DNA from: Planctomycetota bacterium
Lineage (GTDB): Bacteria; Planctomycetota; Planctomycetia; Pirellulales; Thermoguttaceae
Length of the DNA: 29,111 bases
Direction of reading: 5' to 3'
Assembly: GCA_015661985.1 (NCBI GenBank)
Contig: DQVB01000589.1
Span: 1 to 29,111 of the forward strand
The notes under the pieces are model-generated. The model was not told the DNA's origin, did not search any database, and saw nothing but the letters and a program-made list of their open reading frames with translations. The position numbers and the translations under genes were made by a program. The first letter of the stretch is position 1, and each line of letters opens with the position of its first letter. Positions 10,601 through 17,104 of the stretch are shown one piece after another.

Positions 10601-11877
10601 TTCAGGGTTTCGGGATCGAGCGGCACGTGGTTGTCCTGCCTCGGCAAGTGGATGGCAAGCCCGCCCGTTGGGACGTGGAGGGCTTGGAGCTGGACTCGAC
10701 AGCCAGCCGATCGCCCGATCAGTCGGCCGACACCGCGACGCTGGTTTTCGCAGCCACGCGGGATCGGCCGCAGGCTTCGCTGCGGCGGACGGACGCTCGG
10801 CCTATGGTCATGCTGGCCGACTACCACATGGCTTGGCAACCGGACCGCACATGCTACGGAGTGGCCGTCTTTGACCTGGTGCATCCGGGTCGCGAGAAGT
10901 GCCGGGTGCGTATGCCCCGCGGCTGGCAGGTACTGTGTGCGGAGCTGAACGGCCGCCCGGCTGCGATTGAGCCGGCGGGGGAGGGGATTTGGGGGGTGTC
11001 TTTGCGTCCGGCGAATGGCGCCGGACGGCTGAGCCTGGTGTTCACCGGCCGTCAACCCTTGATCGGTAGTGGAACGGCGTGGACCTTCGACGCCCCATGG
11101 ATTGAAGATCTCCCAGTGCGCCAGACGGCGTGGACGGTGGTCGGACCGCCGGCTCTGTCGTTCAGGCCGGCTGGCGGTCAGGGGGCGTGCGACGAGTTGG
11201 ATCAGGCGCTGGCCCGTCTGCGCAGTCTCAAGGGTTTGGCGACTGCGGTTGACAAGACCGATTTCCGATGGCCGCGCCAAACGGCCGCCTGGTACCGCTG
11301 GTGGCTGGGGCAGTGGCGGGCCGCCTGGAAAGGGGCCCGGGGATTGATGGCTTTCGGGTCGCCCGAACGGCGCCGCTTGGCCATCCGACAGTTGAACGGG
11401 CTGGCGGAGACGGACAAACAGCTGGCCGAGAAACTGGGCCTGGCTGCGGGGGCTGAATCCCAGGTGGCTGTACCGCCCGAACGGTGGGAGTGCCTCCAAG
11501 ATTGGCTGTCGGGGGCGGGGGGGCCTGACCGGATCGTCCGGGTCCTGAGGACCGACGGTCGGGCTCCGCTGGAAGTCTCTGTCGACCCGGCCGACGCTGG
11601 CCAGTGGACCCGACGCATGTTCGCTGCGCTACTTGTGGCCGCGGCCAGCTTGCTGGCGGTGGTGGGGGTGTCCAACGGGCTGTGGCTCCGCGTTCTTCAC
11701 CGCTGGCCCCACGGGATCGGCGTGGCCGTGGGCCTGGGGTGGTGGCTTTGGCTGCAACCGAGTTGGTTGGGGTTGGCCATGGTCGTGCTCATTCTCATCA
11801 GTCTCCTCAGGCCTGCTTGGCGAAGCCCGCGTGGCCACGGTTCGGCCGTGATCACCGTAAGTTACGCAAGGCGTTGA
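4696..11877 (+). CDS. Giant two-module exported protein, apparent fusion of two paralogues of the upstream protein
   Basis: An uninterrupted frame of 2393 residues, function unknown. The ATG at 4696 overlaps the previous stop (ATGA). Module 1 has a signal peptide (1-27), a beta-rich ectodomain and three hydrophobic segments within about 1187-1255. A basic stretch (ARRRQPGG) and a signal-peptide-like hydrophobic segment (about 1276-1293, ending GSARGAE) then lead into module 2, whose ectodomain ends in further membrane helices within about 2308-2374. Both modules open alike: IYAPADR (42), YVPVTREELERL (59) and YTATLKDDSLLIG (94) against DIFVPVD (1312), YVPQALFEQLL (1329) and YSGQLAREPMDG (1359). 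Later LPRLRLEGV (352) parallels LPQIRIAGV (1791). After three helices the chain should be cytoplasmic, so the internal segment can re-export module 2. A surface or periplasmic structural role is a guess. Codon use looks like that of the neighbours. Confidence 0.8.
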   Translation: MRPWRLSLLMACCGVTAGLASGLAAGGEVPRAEAPPIQFRWIYAPADRIQDWPRPKVPYVPVTREELERLIGAAAADRPDDPTILATAVVDATYTATLKDDSLLIGTARLQVLHEGAKPTLLRLGSPGLAARDPRWAGDPPRQALLGSAPDGAVTVVVPRSGQLEFDWSLAGSSQSAGAVRFAFDLPPSASNRLLVDLPETLAVRSSRGLVVGEPGPSAAESLRRWRVELGGHHRFALAVVPAVQLEHPEMSARVRQRTVYDCGLDGIHLLTELELDVLHEPLRELVVSLSPATQLVSVQLADQELRWEVSTASTAEGTRVVVSLPEPLAGVGRFVRLEAFSPLVIGQPVQLPRLRLEGVFWQEGLISLRVPGSLVLEQLRPARARPVKITTQRGAAPGTEIQLQQFSADAAVEVLFERPESQPVVDSGIVVTLDGDQTVARQTVVFQVDDHERFVVAGEVAPGWEVDSVEATSADARQSDVLGDWRVAARNGRRGLVVHLASSLAPARPVRLVVWARFTQPVLGRELSVKELVPIRFPRVTGRRRLMALTAAKSFETRLAGHQGLQLMAFGSLDEPDRKLLAEAEGALIFRWGAGAGKLRVQLTRREPSYRAKVLIQLTVGQRSVSETYRIHCDPESLPVGHVQVRFSPPVPGALRWTLEGQPQSELRVEPVGGGRQLGVGREAAEPQPPGLWEIRLPEPTSKPFQIVASRSVKRQARQALTLVDVPGANAVEGSVEIVARSTVALGVQTDRLEAVSTPGRDTPTAGPWVRRYRYDPATDVRFADAPAAVLVFGLPQSVPQAWVWEARLESRHHPNGRTEAWARYRLENGGRARIRFTWPREASVEAVHGVWVDGVRAAWREEAARQSGRLVVSLPARAGRMRLTIAFSVKGRPLGMLGSVRCLLPVPDVPVLRRQWLACIPPGFVCPGVAIPETPRQRPRLSLWQRTVGILGRPADAPVFDPADVDAWQRLISLGGPTRATADARQLLSRVEEAVAARAQTQGDPGLSWREVWSSPPIRQWLSGKPSGGGPVLLVDRWALAELGLGPQTPVLIGQSVDRASQTDHLFRRAGLAILVHPSALVLTSVVETAVAHKVLSSNGDGISWRVRPGLLAEEIQRAAERRRSDRFVPLAAWLASPINPEWVRAGIDLSTGPLPPGWTARSLPLGARSGPVRITVVRSEVLRGSAWAMFMISLAVGWFCGRRRPAVLAGATGTAAIAGLLVPQPLVPMASAACCGLLGAIAFALMARRRQPGGPRLGYAEGRARLNPSAAALGVLALAVALGLLLGSARGAEPAEQSAAEEAEAKIFDIFVPVDAERKPAGDQVYVPQALFEQLLRRSSEQRREPPGWLILSSKYSGQLAREPMDGRIELRELTVSFVVETFSPDSDVAIPFGATELDWPPGQVYLDGQETRAVWDNATGEIEFPVAEPGTHRVEIRVEPPPSGHGGDVSGFDLPIPAVIDSRLDFKVPPGVVLEVASAVGRPEVSADRTRWTAVLGPQEVLSVRWGEPGHLAPGGPRVEAEVLLLMKLQPAVVLQARVKVKPLSGPVGRLRLALDPRLRPQPVGDSGMTVRRLPDHGGSLQTVELVLDKPVVDQGVVQLTLLWTGSSGIGNLRPPFVDVLEARVTRRWLALWADPTLSTPTIVGECEKVDLERFADAWGPMELQAQWAVNLESPEPPWHLVVEPRRLRVSSAETLLVSFGLGEAEVRFDATLTVRSGHAFQYELTVPRQLEIERLSVDEGDVDRLNHWSRDETGTVHLFLNHPTAGDHRLLLMGRARMPLGKSVALPQIRIAGVELTRRTIGLFRQPAVDVVVEQQAGLTEAEPIQTDQLGEPWRRAIKWFAADPRGDIGARLTVLPNHPKARVVQRTSLDRKGGAWVAQVDFDVVVKQGVIDQFVLNPPPEWAGPYTISPGSALSVASEGPDRRLVVRPNSALSRRSGEFRFSVTGPLAFEAGESPHLPEIVLQGFGIERHVVVLPRQVDGKPARWDVEGLELDSTASRSPDQSADTATLVFAATRDRPQASLRRTDARPMVMLADYHMAWQPDRTCYGVAVFDLVHPGREKCRVRMPRGWQVLCAELNGRPAAIEPAGEGIWGVSLRPANGAGRLSLVFTGRQPLIGSGTAWTFDAPWIEDLPVRQTAWTVVGPPALSFRPAGGQGACDELDQALARLRSLKGLATAVDKTDFRWPRQTAAWYRWWLGQWRAAWKGARGLMAFGSPERRRLAIRQLNGLAETDKQLAEKLGLAAGAESQVAVPPERWECLQDWLSGAGGPDRIVRVLRTDGRAPLEVSVDPADAGQWTRRMFAALLVAAASLLAVVGVSNGLWLRVLHRWPHGIGVAVGLGWWLWLQPSWLGLAMVVLILISLLRPAWRSPRGHGSAVITVSYARR

Positions 11878-12387
11878 ATCTGGGATGAGGCGAAGGCTCT
11901 GCCGCCGTTGCTTTTTTCATTTCCCCGGGGACTGCTGACGATAAGAGAGAACGGAAGGCTTCGGCGGCCGGGGAAGCCACGCCCTGCCTTGGGTTGCGGT
12001 CCCACTAGTTCGCCTTGGCATACTGGTGGCGTTTTGCTACGGTATCTGGTGTTCCCACCAGCCGCCCTGATGTCTGGTACAGCGAGCATCGGAGGTTGAG
12101 CATCGGGGTTCAAAGGCGGGGCAGACCGGCTACGTGGAAGAGCACGGCCGGGATGCCCGCCCCCCCGCTGGACGTCGAGGGTGGTGGCCGACAGCGGCGC
12201 CTGAGGTGGTCGAATGCGGCGAGTCCGCCGGCCGCCGGCGCCTGGTGGCGGCTTGCCGGGCAAAGCCGCCCCAGGGGCTGGTAGGGCAGGCGCGGCAAGA
12301 CGAGCCGTCCCGGGATATCGGGAAAAAACGTGCCTGTGTCGCGGCTTTCAGGGCCGCGAGCGATGGCCGACACGGAAGGAGGCCGGC
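11878..12387. other. Intergenic gap with degenerate repeats and weak signals
   Basis: No gene is supported in these 510 bases. Just after the giant gene a T-run at 11912-11917 follows a weak GGCG/CGCC stem (11889-11906), a poor terminator candidate. A perfect stem CTGGTG/CACCAG with a TTCC loop lies at 12046-12061. A possible TTGGCA box at 12015-12020 has no good -10 partner. Around 12140-12180 the phrase GGCCGGGATGCCCGC resembles GC-rich intergenic repeats of planctomycetes. Confidence 0.4.
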
Positions 12388-12909
12388 ATGCGTTCTGATC
12401 AAAAACAACAAATCCGTGTTCACATCCGCTGGATGATCCGCCGCGACATGCCCGAAGTACTGGCCATTGAAGCGGCCAGCTTCGAATTCCCGTGGCTGGA
12501 AGAGGATTTCATCCGCTGCCTCCGCCAACGTAACTGTATCGGCATGGTGGCTGAATACGACGAGCGTGTGGTGGGGTTCATGATTTATGAACTGAACAAG
12601 ACACGGATCCAAATCCTCAACTTCGCTACCGCCCCGGACCACCGCCGCCGCGGGGTGGGTACCCAGATGATCGCCAAGCTGATCGGCAAGCTCTCGGCCC
12701 AACGGCGTACACGGATCACACTGGAGGTGCGGGAAACCAACCTGCCCGCCCAGCTGTTTTTCCGGGCCAACGGGTTCCGTGCCATCCGCGTGCTGCGGAA
12801 CTTCTATGAGGATACGCCCGAGGACGCCTACCTGATGCAGTACCGCTACAAGTCGGTGGCGTCTCCACTGACCCAGCCGGTCAACCGGATTACCCGTCTG
12901 GCTGGTTGA
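12388..12909 (+). CDS. rimI: GNAT-family N-acetyltransferase, RimI-like
   Basis: A protein of 173 residues with the GNAT fold, expected to transfer acetyl from acetyl-CoA to a protein N-terminus; RimI acetylates ribosomal protein S18. The acetyl-CoA pyrophosphate loop is RRRGVGTQM, preceded by the beta-strand phrase ILNFATAPDHR and followed by VRETNLPAQLFFRANGF, the typical RimI asparagine and AxxFYxxxGF region with Phe in place of Tyr. The ATG at 12388 has an excellent ribosome site, AAGGAGG at 12376-12382, 5 bases upstream; the frame stays open further upstream, but that extension is Arg/Pro/Gly-rich and unlike the family. The tail after about residue 155 is longer than in minimal RimI. Assignment to RimI rather than another GNAT rests on these motifs only. 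Confidence 0.8.
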   Translation: MRSDQKQQIRVHIRWMIRRDMPEVLAIEAASFEFPWLEEDFIRCLRQRNCIGMVAEYDERVVGFMIYELNKTRIQILNFATAPDHRRRGVGTQMIAKLIGKLSAQRRTRITLEVRETNLPAQLFFRANGFRAIRVLRNFYEDTPEDAYLMQYRYKSVASPLTQPVNRITRLAG

Positions 12910-13711
12910 TACCCGGCCGGCCGATAAAGGAGGCACATCAACCTGCCGTATTTTTGCCAACAAGCCCGGCTTCTCATTCGGCAACTTGTCGTCGCGCGGC
13001 GTCTGACGTGGGACAGGCTTTCAGCCAGTCACCCACAACCCGAAGGACCTCGGAGGCCGGAACGAGCAAACACAGCCTCTGCCGGAACGTCGGTCGCTCG
13101 GCCAACGAGCAAACTGAAGCACAGTGTACGCCACGTCGAATCGCCTTTGCGCTGTTCCGGCAACACTTTGCCCGACCTTGTTACGGCCTGCGGGAATAAT
13201 CCGGGCTAACGAGCGACTCTCGTCCGTTCCCTTACGCCCTCGGCCGCCATCGCCGCCGGCGGCGGCTCATACCGTCCTTTCCTCCCACACCGCCGGGCAC
13301 CGGCCGAGCGCGGGACGAGGCAGCTGAGAAACGATGCGGCCCCGAAACGGTTCGGCGGCTGGGTGTCCGGGGGAACTCTCCCGGCAATCCCTGAAAAGCC
13401 ACTCGGTCCTGCCAGCCGCCACCCACGGCTGTGCGCTTTTCCTGACCGGCAAGGTTCCTCAGCCCGGGAGGGCTTTTTCCCGCTGTGAGGGATATGGCGG
13501 ATATTCCCTCAATGCGGCTTCCTCGGGTTGCCGATGCATGGACAGAAGCCCGGATTGCGAAGTGCCTCGGTCGTGCGTCCGGACACGAGGACACGCACAG
13601 AGAGGCGGCCGTCCCGGGCACCGGACCCAGAGGTATCCCGCCAAGGCGGATGGCGGCTACTGACAGCCAGACCGCTTTGCCCCATACCGTTTCGACCAAA
13701 GGGAAGATTCC
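12910..13711. other. Long intergenic gap (802 bases) with hairpins, no gene seen
   Basis: Reading frames on both strands here are low-quality, Arg/Ser/Pro-rich shadows. An AAAGGAGG-like sequence near 12926-12933 is not followed by a usable start codon. Two structures stand out: AGCCC/GGGCT with a GGGA loop followed by five T at 13461-13478, and GAGGGATAT/ATATTCCCTC with one bulged base at 13487-13510. The latter lie about 200 bases before the small secreted-protein gene and could sit in its leader. Confidence 0.4.
13461..13478 (+). terminator. Weak intrinsic-terminator-like hairpin
   Basis: A 5-bp GC-rich stem AGCCC/GGGCT with loop GGGA runs directly into a T5 tract. The stem is short and no gene ends nearby (the acetyltransferase ends 550 bases upstream), so this may be an attenuator for the downstream small secreted-protein gene or may be chance. 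Confidence 0.25.
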
Positions 13712-14038
13712 ATGATCCGTCGCGCTGTTTTCGTGCTTGCTGTTTTCGGTTTCGTCGTGGCCCTGTTTTGCGTGTGCGAGGCTCAGGCCCAGCAGGCCTT
13801 CGGCCGTCAGTGGGGCCGAACCTACAGCACCCAGGATTGGAACCGCTTCTATCACTACCCGTACGTGTACTATCCGCAAAACTTCTGGGGCCCTGACTAC
13901 TACCGCAGTTCGGCTGACATGTACTACCGCTACCCGCCGGAGATGCGCATCCCGGTCTACAACATGCGGTGGCATAACTACTATCCCCAAGACCGCCGCT
14001 ACCACTCGGGCCACCATTTCATCCTGGATGTGTTCTGA
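13712..14038 (+). CDS. Small secreted Tyr-rich protein, planctomycete-type
   Basis: A protein of 108 residues with a clear signal peptide (basic MIRR, hydrophobic core, cleavage near CEAQAQQ at about residue 26) and a mature part of about 80 residues very rich in Tyr, Trp, His and Arg, including WNRFYHYPYVYYPQNFWG and YYRYPPEMRIPVYN, ending HFILDVF. I recall short exported proteins with this YYPQNF.../RIPVYN... layout from planctomycetes, where some are automatically annotated as calmodulin-binding; that label is not supported by any visible domain. The ATG at 13712 has GGGAAG at 13701-13706 as ribosome site. It stands alone between gaps of 802 and 619 bases. Function unknown; a cell-envelope role is inferred only from the signal peptide. 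Confidence 0.8.
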   Translation: MIRRAVFVLAVFGFVVALFCVCEAQAQQAFGRQWGRTYSTQDWNRFYHYPYVYYPQNFWGPDYYRSSADMYYRYPPEMRIPVYNMRWHNYYPQDRRYHSGHHFILDVF

Positions 14039-14657
14039 TCGCTCGGCCAGCGACCGCCGCAGCGAACTCCAACATGGGGAAATAAGGGCAGCGCCGCACG
14101 AGGCCCCTCCTGCAGTACGCGTCTTCGATCGACCCGACCGGGAGAGCGACGCCCCAGCAGCCAAGGATCTGGTGGTGCTTCGGCCCGTCAATCCGGGTTC
14201 GGTGCTCCACTAAGTGATCGGGTGCGCCCTTTTCCGCTACGGCCCTTTTGTCGCGTTCCCGAGGTCTCCTTGCCGGCGCACTTCGGCGAAGCTCTGCTTC
14301 GCATCCCCGGGGCCTGTGTCGGTCCTGGGGCGCATACGATCTGTGCCGGGTCACGCAACAAATCCTCGGCGTGGAGCTCCCGCCGCGGGCTGCAAAGGAG
14401 AGCTCGCTCAAGGGGCGTGCCCAAGCGGGAGCTTGGCCATCAGGGAGCTCGGGCACCTCCAGGCTCAGCCCCTGAAGCGGCCAGCCAGGGCAGATTATCC
14501 AAAACGACTCCTACCGCCGACCCTTTCACTGGATCGGCTCGGACCGCGCCAGGGGTGAATTCACGAACAACAAGGATTTTCGGCCAAATTGTCGAAACCC
14601 TGAGGACGCTTGCGGCCGATACAAGAGGAGGTTCATCCCCGGAAAGGAAGCCATAGC
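14039..14657. other. Intergenic gap (619 bases) rich in inverted repeats
   Basis: I see no supported gene. A perfect hairpin GCGAAGC/GCTTCGC with a TCT loop is at 14286-14302. A 9-bp inverted repeat AGCTCCCGC (14375-14383) / GCGGGAGCT (14425-14433) encloses 41 bases. These could belong to a structured leader or small RNA, but neither matches RNase P RNA, tmRNA or SRP RNA sequence signatures that I looked for. Confidence 0.35.
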
Positions 14658-14906
14658 ATGCGCAGTACCCCCCTACGTGTCTACTACGGGCCTCCTGAGG
14701 AGGAGGCCAGCGTTGCGTTGTCCCAGGCCGAACACGGCGAAGCGACGGTCGAGGTGCGTCTGGGTGATGTACTCCCGATCCTGGCCGATGCGGTCGTGTC
14801 GCGGCGGGCATGGCTGAGCGACTTCGACGACGACCGGGTGACGATCTCCGCGGACCTGTATGAAGTGATTCTGGCGTATCGACACTACCGGCGGCCTTCG
14901 GCCTGA
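14658..14906 (+). CDS. Small conserved-looking hypothetical protein (82 aa)
   Basis: I do not recognise a named family. The 82-residue product is acidic in its first half (GPPEEEASVALSQAEHGE), has no signal peptide or membrane segment, and its core (VEVRLGDVLPILADAV...RRAWLSDFDDDRVTISADLYEV) looks like a compact alpha/beta cytoplasmic fold. The ATG at 14658 follows a GGAAAGGAAG ribosome site at 14641-14650. An in-frame TTG at 14610 would add 16 residues but has no better signal. Codon use and a balanced composition support a real gene. A convergent gene ends 117 bases downstream. Confidence 0.65.
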   Translation: MRSTPLRVYYGPPEEEASVALSQAEHGEATVEVRLGDVLPILADAVVSRRAWLSDFDDDRVTISADLYEVILAYRHYRRPSA

Positions 14907-14940
14907 GCAGCAGCCAGCAGATCGTAGGGCCACGGCCGGC

Positions 14941-15000
14941 CCGAACCGGGGCGCGGGCATGGACGGTTCGGTAAAGCAACCCCCTGATTGAGGGGTAATT
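14941..15000. terminator. Tandem hairpins between two convergent genes
   Basis: Between the 82-residue gene (plus) and the STAS gene (minus) lie two stem-loops: CCGAACC (14941-14947) / GGTTCGG (14965-14971), and CCCCT (14981-14985) / AGGGG (14991-14995) with loop GATTG. Neither has a long T-run, so a bidirectional terminator is only suggested by the position. Confidence 0.3.
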
Positions 15001-15023
15001 CTGAATCCTGGCGGCCCCCAAGC

Positions 15024-15374
15024 TCATCGAGTGGCCAATCCAGCAGTCGCAGCGTCCCGATCGTTATAGATTTGCCACAAGCTGTCCAGCCGGGTCACCC
15101 GGAGAACTTCGGCACAGAAGGGCTGGAGGCTGCACAGGGCAAGTGCTCCGCCGCGGGCTCGAAGCCGCTTCCACAATCGCACGAGAAATTCGATAAAGCT
15201 CGATCCGATATAACCAGTACGAGCCATATCGATTATCAAATAGGGGGGCTGGCAAGTGGCGGCCAGCTCCATGGCCAGCTTTTCCAATTGGCCGAGGGTT
15301 TCCTGGTCCAGCGAGTCGTAAGCTGGGCCGAGTTCGATGACCGTCAGGCCGTCTTGTTGGACAACGCGAGTCAT
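15024..15374 (-). CDS. STAS-domain protein, anti-sigma factor antagonist-like
   Basis: A single-domain protein of 116 residues with the STAS fold. The strand DGLTVIELGPAYDSLD is followed by YLIIDMARTGYIGSSFIEFLV, which matches the family's beta3-loop-alpha2 region where a Ser (here S58 or S59) is the site phosphorylated by an anti-sigma-factor kinase. Such proteins release a sigma factor by binding the kinase. No kinase, sigma factor or phosphatase gene is in the window, so the partner is unknown. I chose the ATG at 15374; longer versions to 15641 would run antisense through the divergent LOG gene and add 89 Ser/Pro/Arg-rich residues. The ribosome site is weak. The start lies 94 bases from the divergent gene's start. 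Confidence 0.8.
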   Translation of the reverse strand: MTRVVQQDGLTVIELGPAYDSLDQETLGQLEKLAMELAATCQPPYLIIDMARTGYIGSSFIEFLVRLWKRLRARGGALALCSLQPFCAEVLRVTRLDSLWQIYNDRDAATAGLATR

Positions 15375-15423
15375 GGAGTGGGTCTTTATCTGGAGGAGGG
15401 CAGCGGGCCCGCTTGCCGGTCCA

Positions 15424-15431
15424 TTTATAAT
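15424..15431. promoter_or_regulatory. AT-rich -10-like element between the divergent STAS and LOG genes
   Basis: A perfect TATAAT lies on the plus strand at 15426-15431 and TATAAA on the minus strand at 15424-15429, in an otherwise GC-rich 94-base divergent gap. No good -35 hexamer is found at 16-18 bases on either side, so it may depend on an activator or alternative sigma factor. Plus-strand transcription from here would begin near 15438, just upstream of the AGGGAG/GTG start at 15469. Confidence 0.4.
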
Positions 15432-15468
15432 GGGACTGTTGGCCGTTATTGTCCAGGGAGTTGTTCGA

Positions 15469-16563
15469 GTGGCTACGGAGCGTGTTCGCGGCAAACCGGT
15501 CTCTTCAACGCCGCCAGCCCATCGAGGCGGAAACGAGGGGCGTGGTGAGGACGGTGCATCGAGTGCCACGGAGCGGCTGGACCTGGATGTATCGCCGCAC
15601 ATTGCGGACTTGATCGAACAGATCCGGGAGTCGGCCGACAAGCTGGCGCGGGACGGAGCCAGCCGCGGGGACCTGAAGATTCTCAGTCGTGCGCTGAAGG
15701 AGTGGCGTTATGCCTTCAAAGTGTTTGCCCCGTACCGGCGGCACCGCAAGGTGACCATGTTTGGCTCGGCGCGGACACCGCCGGAAAGCACAGCCTACCG
15801 GCAGGCCGTCGATTTCGGGCGGGCCATGGCCAGTCACGGGTGGCTGGTGGTTACCGGCGCGGCCGGTGGCATCATGGAGGCTGGCCACGTGGGCGCAGGC
15901 CGCGAGCGTTCCATGGGGTTGAACATCCTCCTGCCCTTCGAACAAGAGTCCAACCCCGTGATCGCTGGCGACCGCAAGCTGGTGCACATGAAGTACTTCT
16001 TCACGCGCAAGTTGATGTTCGTCAAGGAGAGTCACGCCATCTGTTTGCTGCCCGGCGGTTTCGGCACCCTGGATGAAGGCCTGGAGGTGCTCACGTTGCT
16101 CCAGACGGGCAAGCGAGACATGGTGCCCGTGGTGTTCCTGGATGAACCCGGGGGCAGCTACTGGTCGGCTTTCCATGGCTTCCTGGTCGAACAGTTGCTC
16201 CGCCGCGGCATGATCGACCCGGACGATCTGCGGCTGTACAAGATCACCGATCGAGTGGACGAGGCGGTCGCCGAGATTCTGGGGTTCTTCCGCGTCTACC
16301 ACAGCATGCGCTACGTGCGCGACAAGCTGGTACTGCGTCTGACCAGATCACTGCCCGATGAAGTGATCGAACAGATCCACATCCGCTTCAGCGATATCCT
16401 GACGCGCGGCCGGTTCACCCAGGGAGGCCCTCTGCCTGAGGAACGGGACGAACCGGAGTTGGCGACGCTGCCGCGACTCATCTTCCATTTCAACCGCCGC
16501 GATCACGGGCGACTCCGTGCGCTGATCGATTACTTGAACGGCAGCCCGGCCCATTCGCAGTGA
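15469..16563 (+). CDS. LOG-family protein (TIGR00730-type nucleotide phosphoribohydrolase)
   Basis: A protein of 364 residues with the Rossmann-type LOG fold once labelled lysine decarboxylase. Family motifs are GSAR (99-102), TGAAGGIMEAGHVGA (from 129) and the hallmark LPGGFGTLDE (194-203). Characterised members cleave ribose-5-phosphate from AMP or cytokinin nucleotides. There are about 90 extra N-terminal residues and a C-terminal extension of roughly 100 residues beyond the core, as in the longer bacterial group. I prefer the GTG at 15469 because AGGGAG (15455-15460) is 8 bases upstream and a TATAAT at 15426 precedes it; an in-frame ATG at 15430 overlaps that -10 box and has no ribosome site. 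It is divergent from the STAS gene. The substrate cannot be stated from sequence. Confidence 0.85.
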   Translation: MATERVRGKPVSSTPPAHRGGNEGRGEDGASSATERLDLDVSPHIADLIEQIRESADKLARDGASRGDLKILSRALKEWRYAFKVFAPYRRHRKVTMFGSARTPPESTAYRQAVDFGRAMASHGWLVVTGAAGGIMEAGHVGAGRERSMGLNILLPFEQESNPVIAGDRKLVHMKYFFTRKLMFVKESHAICLLPGGFGTLDEGLEVLTLLQTGKRDMVPVVFLDEPGGSYWSAFHGFLVEQLLRRGMIDPDDLRLYKITDRVDEAVAEILGFFRVYHSMRYVRDKLVLRLTRSLPDEVIEQIHIRFSDILTRGRFTQGGPLPEERDEPELATLPRLIFHFNRRDHGRLRALIDYLNGSPAHSQ

Positions 16564-17104
16564 GGCGGTCTGCCGGCGCGCCGGTGGGCTACCGATACTC
16601 TCATTTGCTCGGGTTCTCAACTCGACTCTTGCCGTTCTTGGTGGTTGCGGACAGGCTGTTCGGCGCAGGTAATTGCGTAGCAAGACCTTGCGGAACTGCG
16701 CTGTACAGACGCACATGTTTGTCACAGGTTCCTGTCACACAATAACTTGTGACGAATTGGCAAAAGTCGATCTCAAAGGGCAAGCTGAAAGGGCGAGGAC
16801 CGCTGTTCGTAGCGACCGATGGAAGCGGCGGTACCTCACGTAGCCTGGCTCTCATCAGCTGGGTACTCACGCAACCTGCAGACGGGAACGGGGCCGGGAA
16901 ACCTCTCGGCCTTGGAGAATCGAGCTACGAACCTTTGGGCTCTGGAGAGCCGAGCTGCGTTGCGGAGCGGCAAGCTGTGTGCTGGGGCCGGCGGACAGCA
17001 GGTTGGCTTGGCATCGGCGCGCCGATAGACTGGATGGGCCCTGGTGGTTGGCATTCCGGTATGTGGCAAGAGGTTCTGGCCTGCAAAGGGAGATGGTCGA
17101 AGCG
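16564..17104. other. Intergenic gap (541 bases) with a possible operator
   Basis: No gene is supported. Just after the LOG gene is a perfect 12-base palindrome, CCGGCGCGCCGG at 16573-16584. The region 16719-16753 carries the GTCACA repeats described separately. At about 16914-16960 two approximate direct copies of GGAGAnnCGAGCTnCG occur. A frame opening at GTG 16749 overlaps the next gene's start and has no family-like content. Confidence 0.4.
16719..16753. promoter_or_regulatory. Direct and inverted GTCACA repeats, candidate operator/promoter
   Basis: GTCACA occurs at 16721-16726 and again at 16734-16739, 13 bases apart, and the second copy is inverted-repeated by TGTGAC at 16748-16753 with an 8-base spacer. 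TTGTCA at 16719-16724 could serve as a -35 box with TAACTT 18 bases downstream. It lies about 350 bases before the methyltransferase/propeller gene, the only downstream gene it could control. Regulator unknown. Confidence 0.35.

Noticed and set aside
12214..12387. Upstream extension of the acetyltransferase gene
   Set aside because: The extension is Arg/Pro/Gly-rich; the ATG at 12388 has a perfect Shine-Dalgarno sequence and matches normal RimI length.
12906..13199. Plus-strand frame of 97 codons after the acetyltransferase
   Set aside because: It starts with TTG inside the previous stop region, lacks a ribosome site and has a Ser/Arg/Thr-rich composition with no domain pattern.
13232..14191. 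Minus-strand frame of 319 codons
   Set aside because: It runs antisense through the small secreted-protein gene, and its sequence is Arg/Ser/Val shadow coding typical of high-GC DNA.
15375..15641. Longer STAS protein starting at 15641
   Set aside because: It would be antisense to the LOG gene start and add Ser/Pro/Arg-rich sequence unlike STAS proteins.
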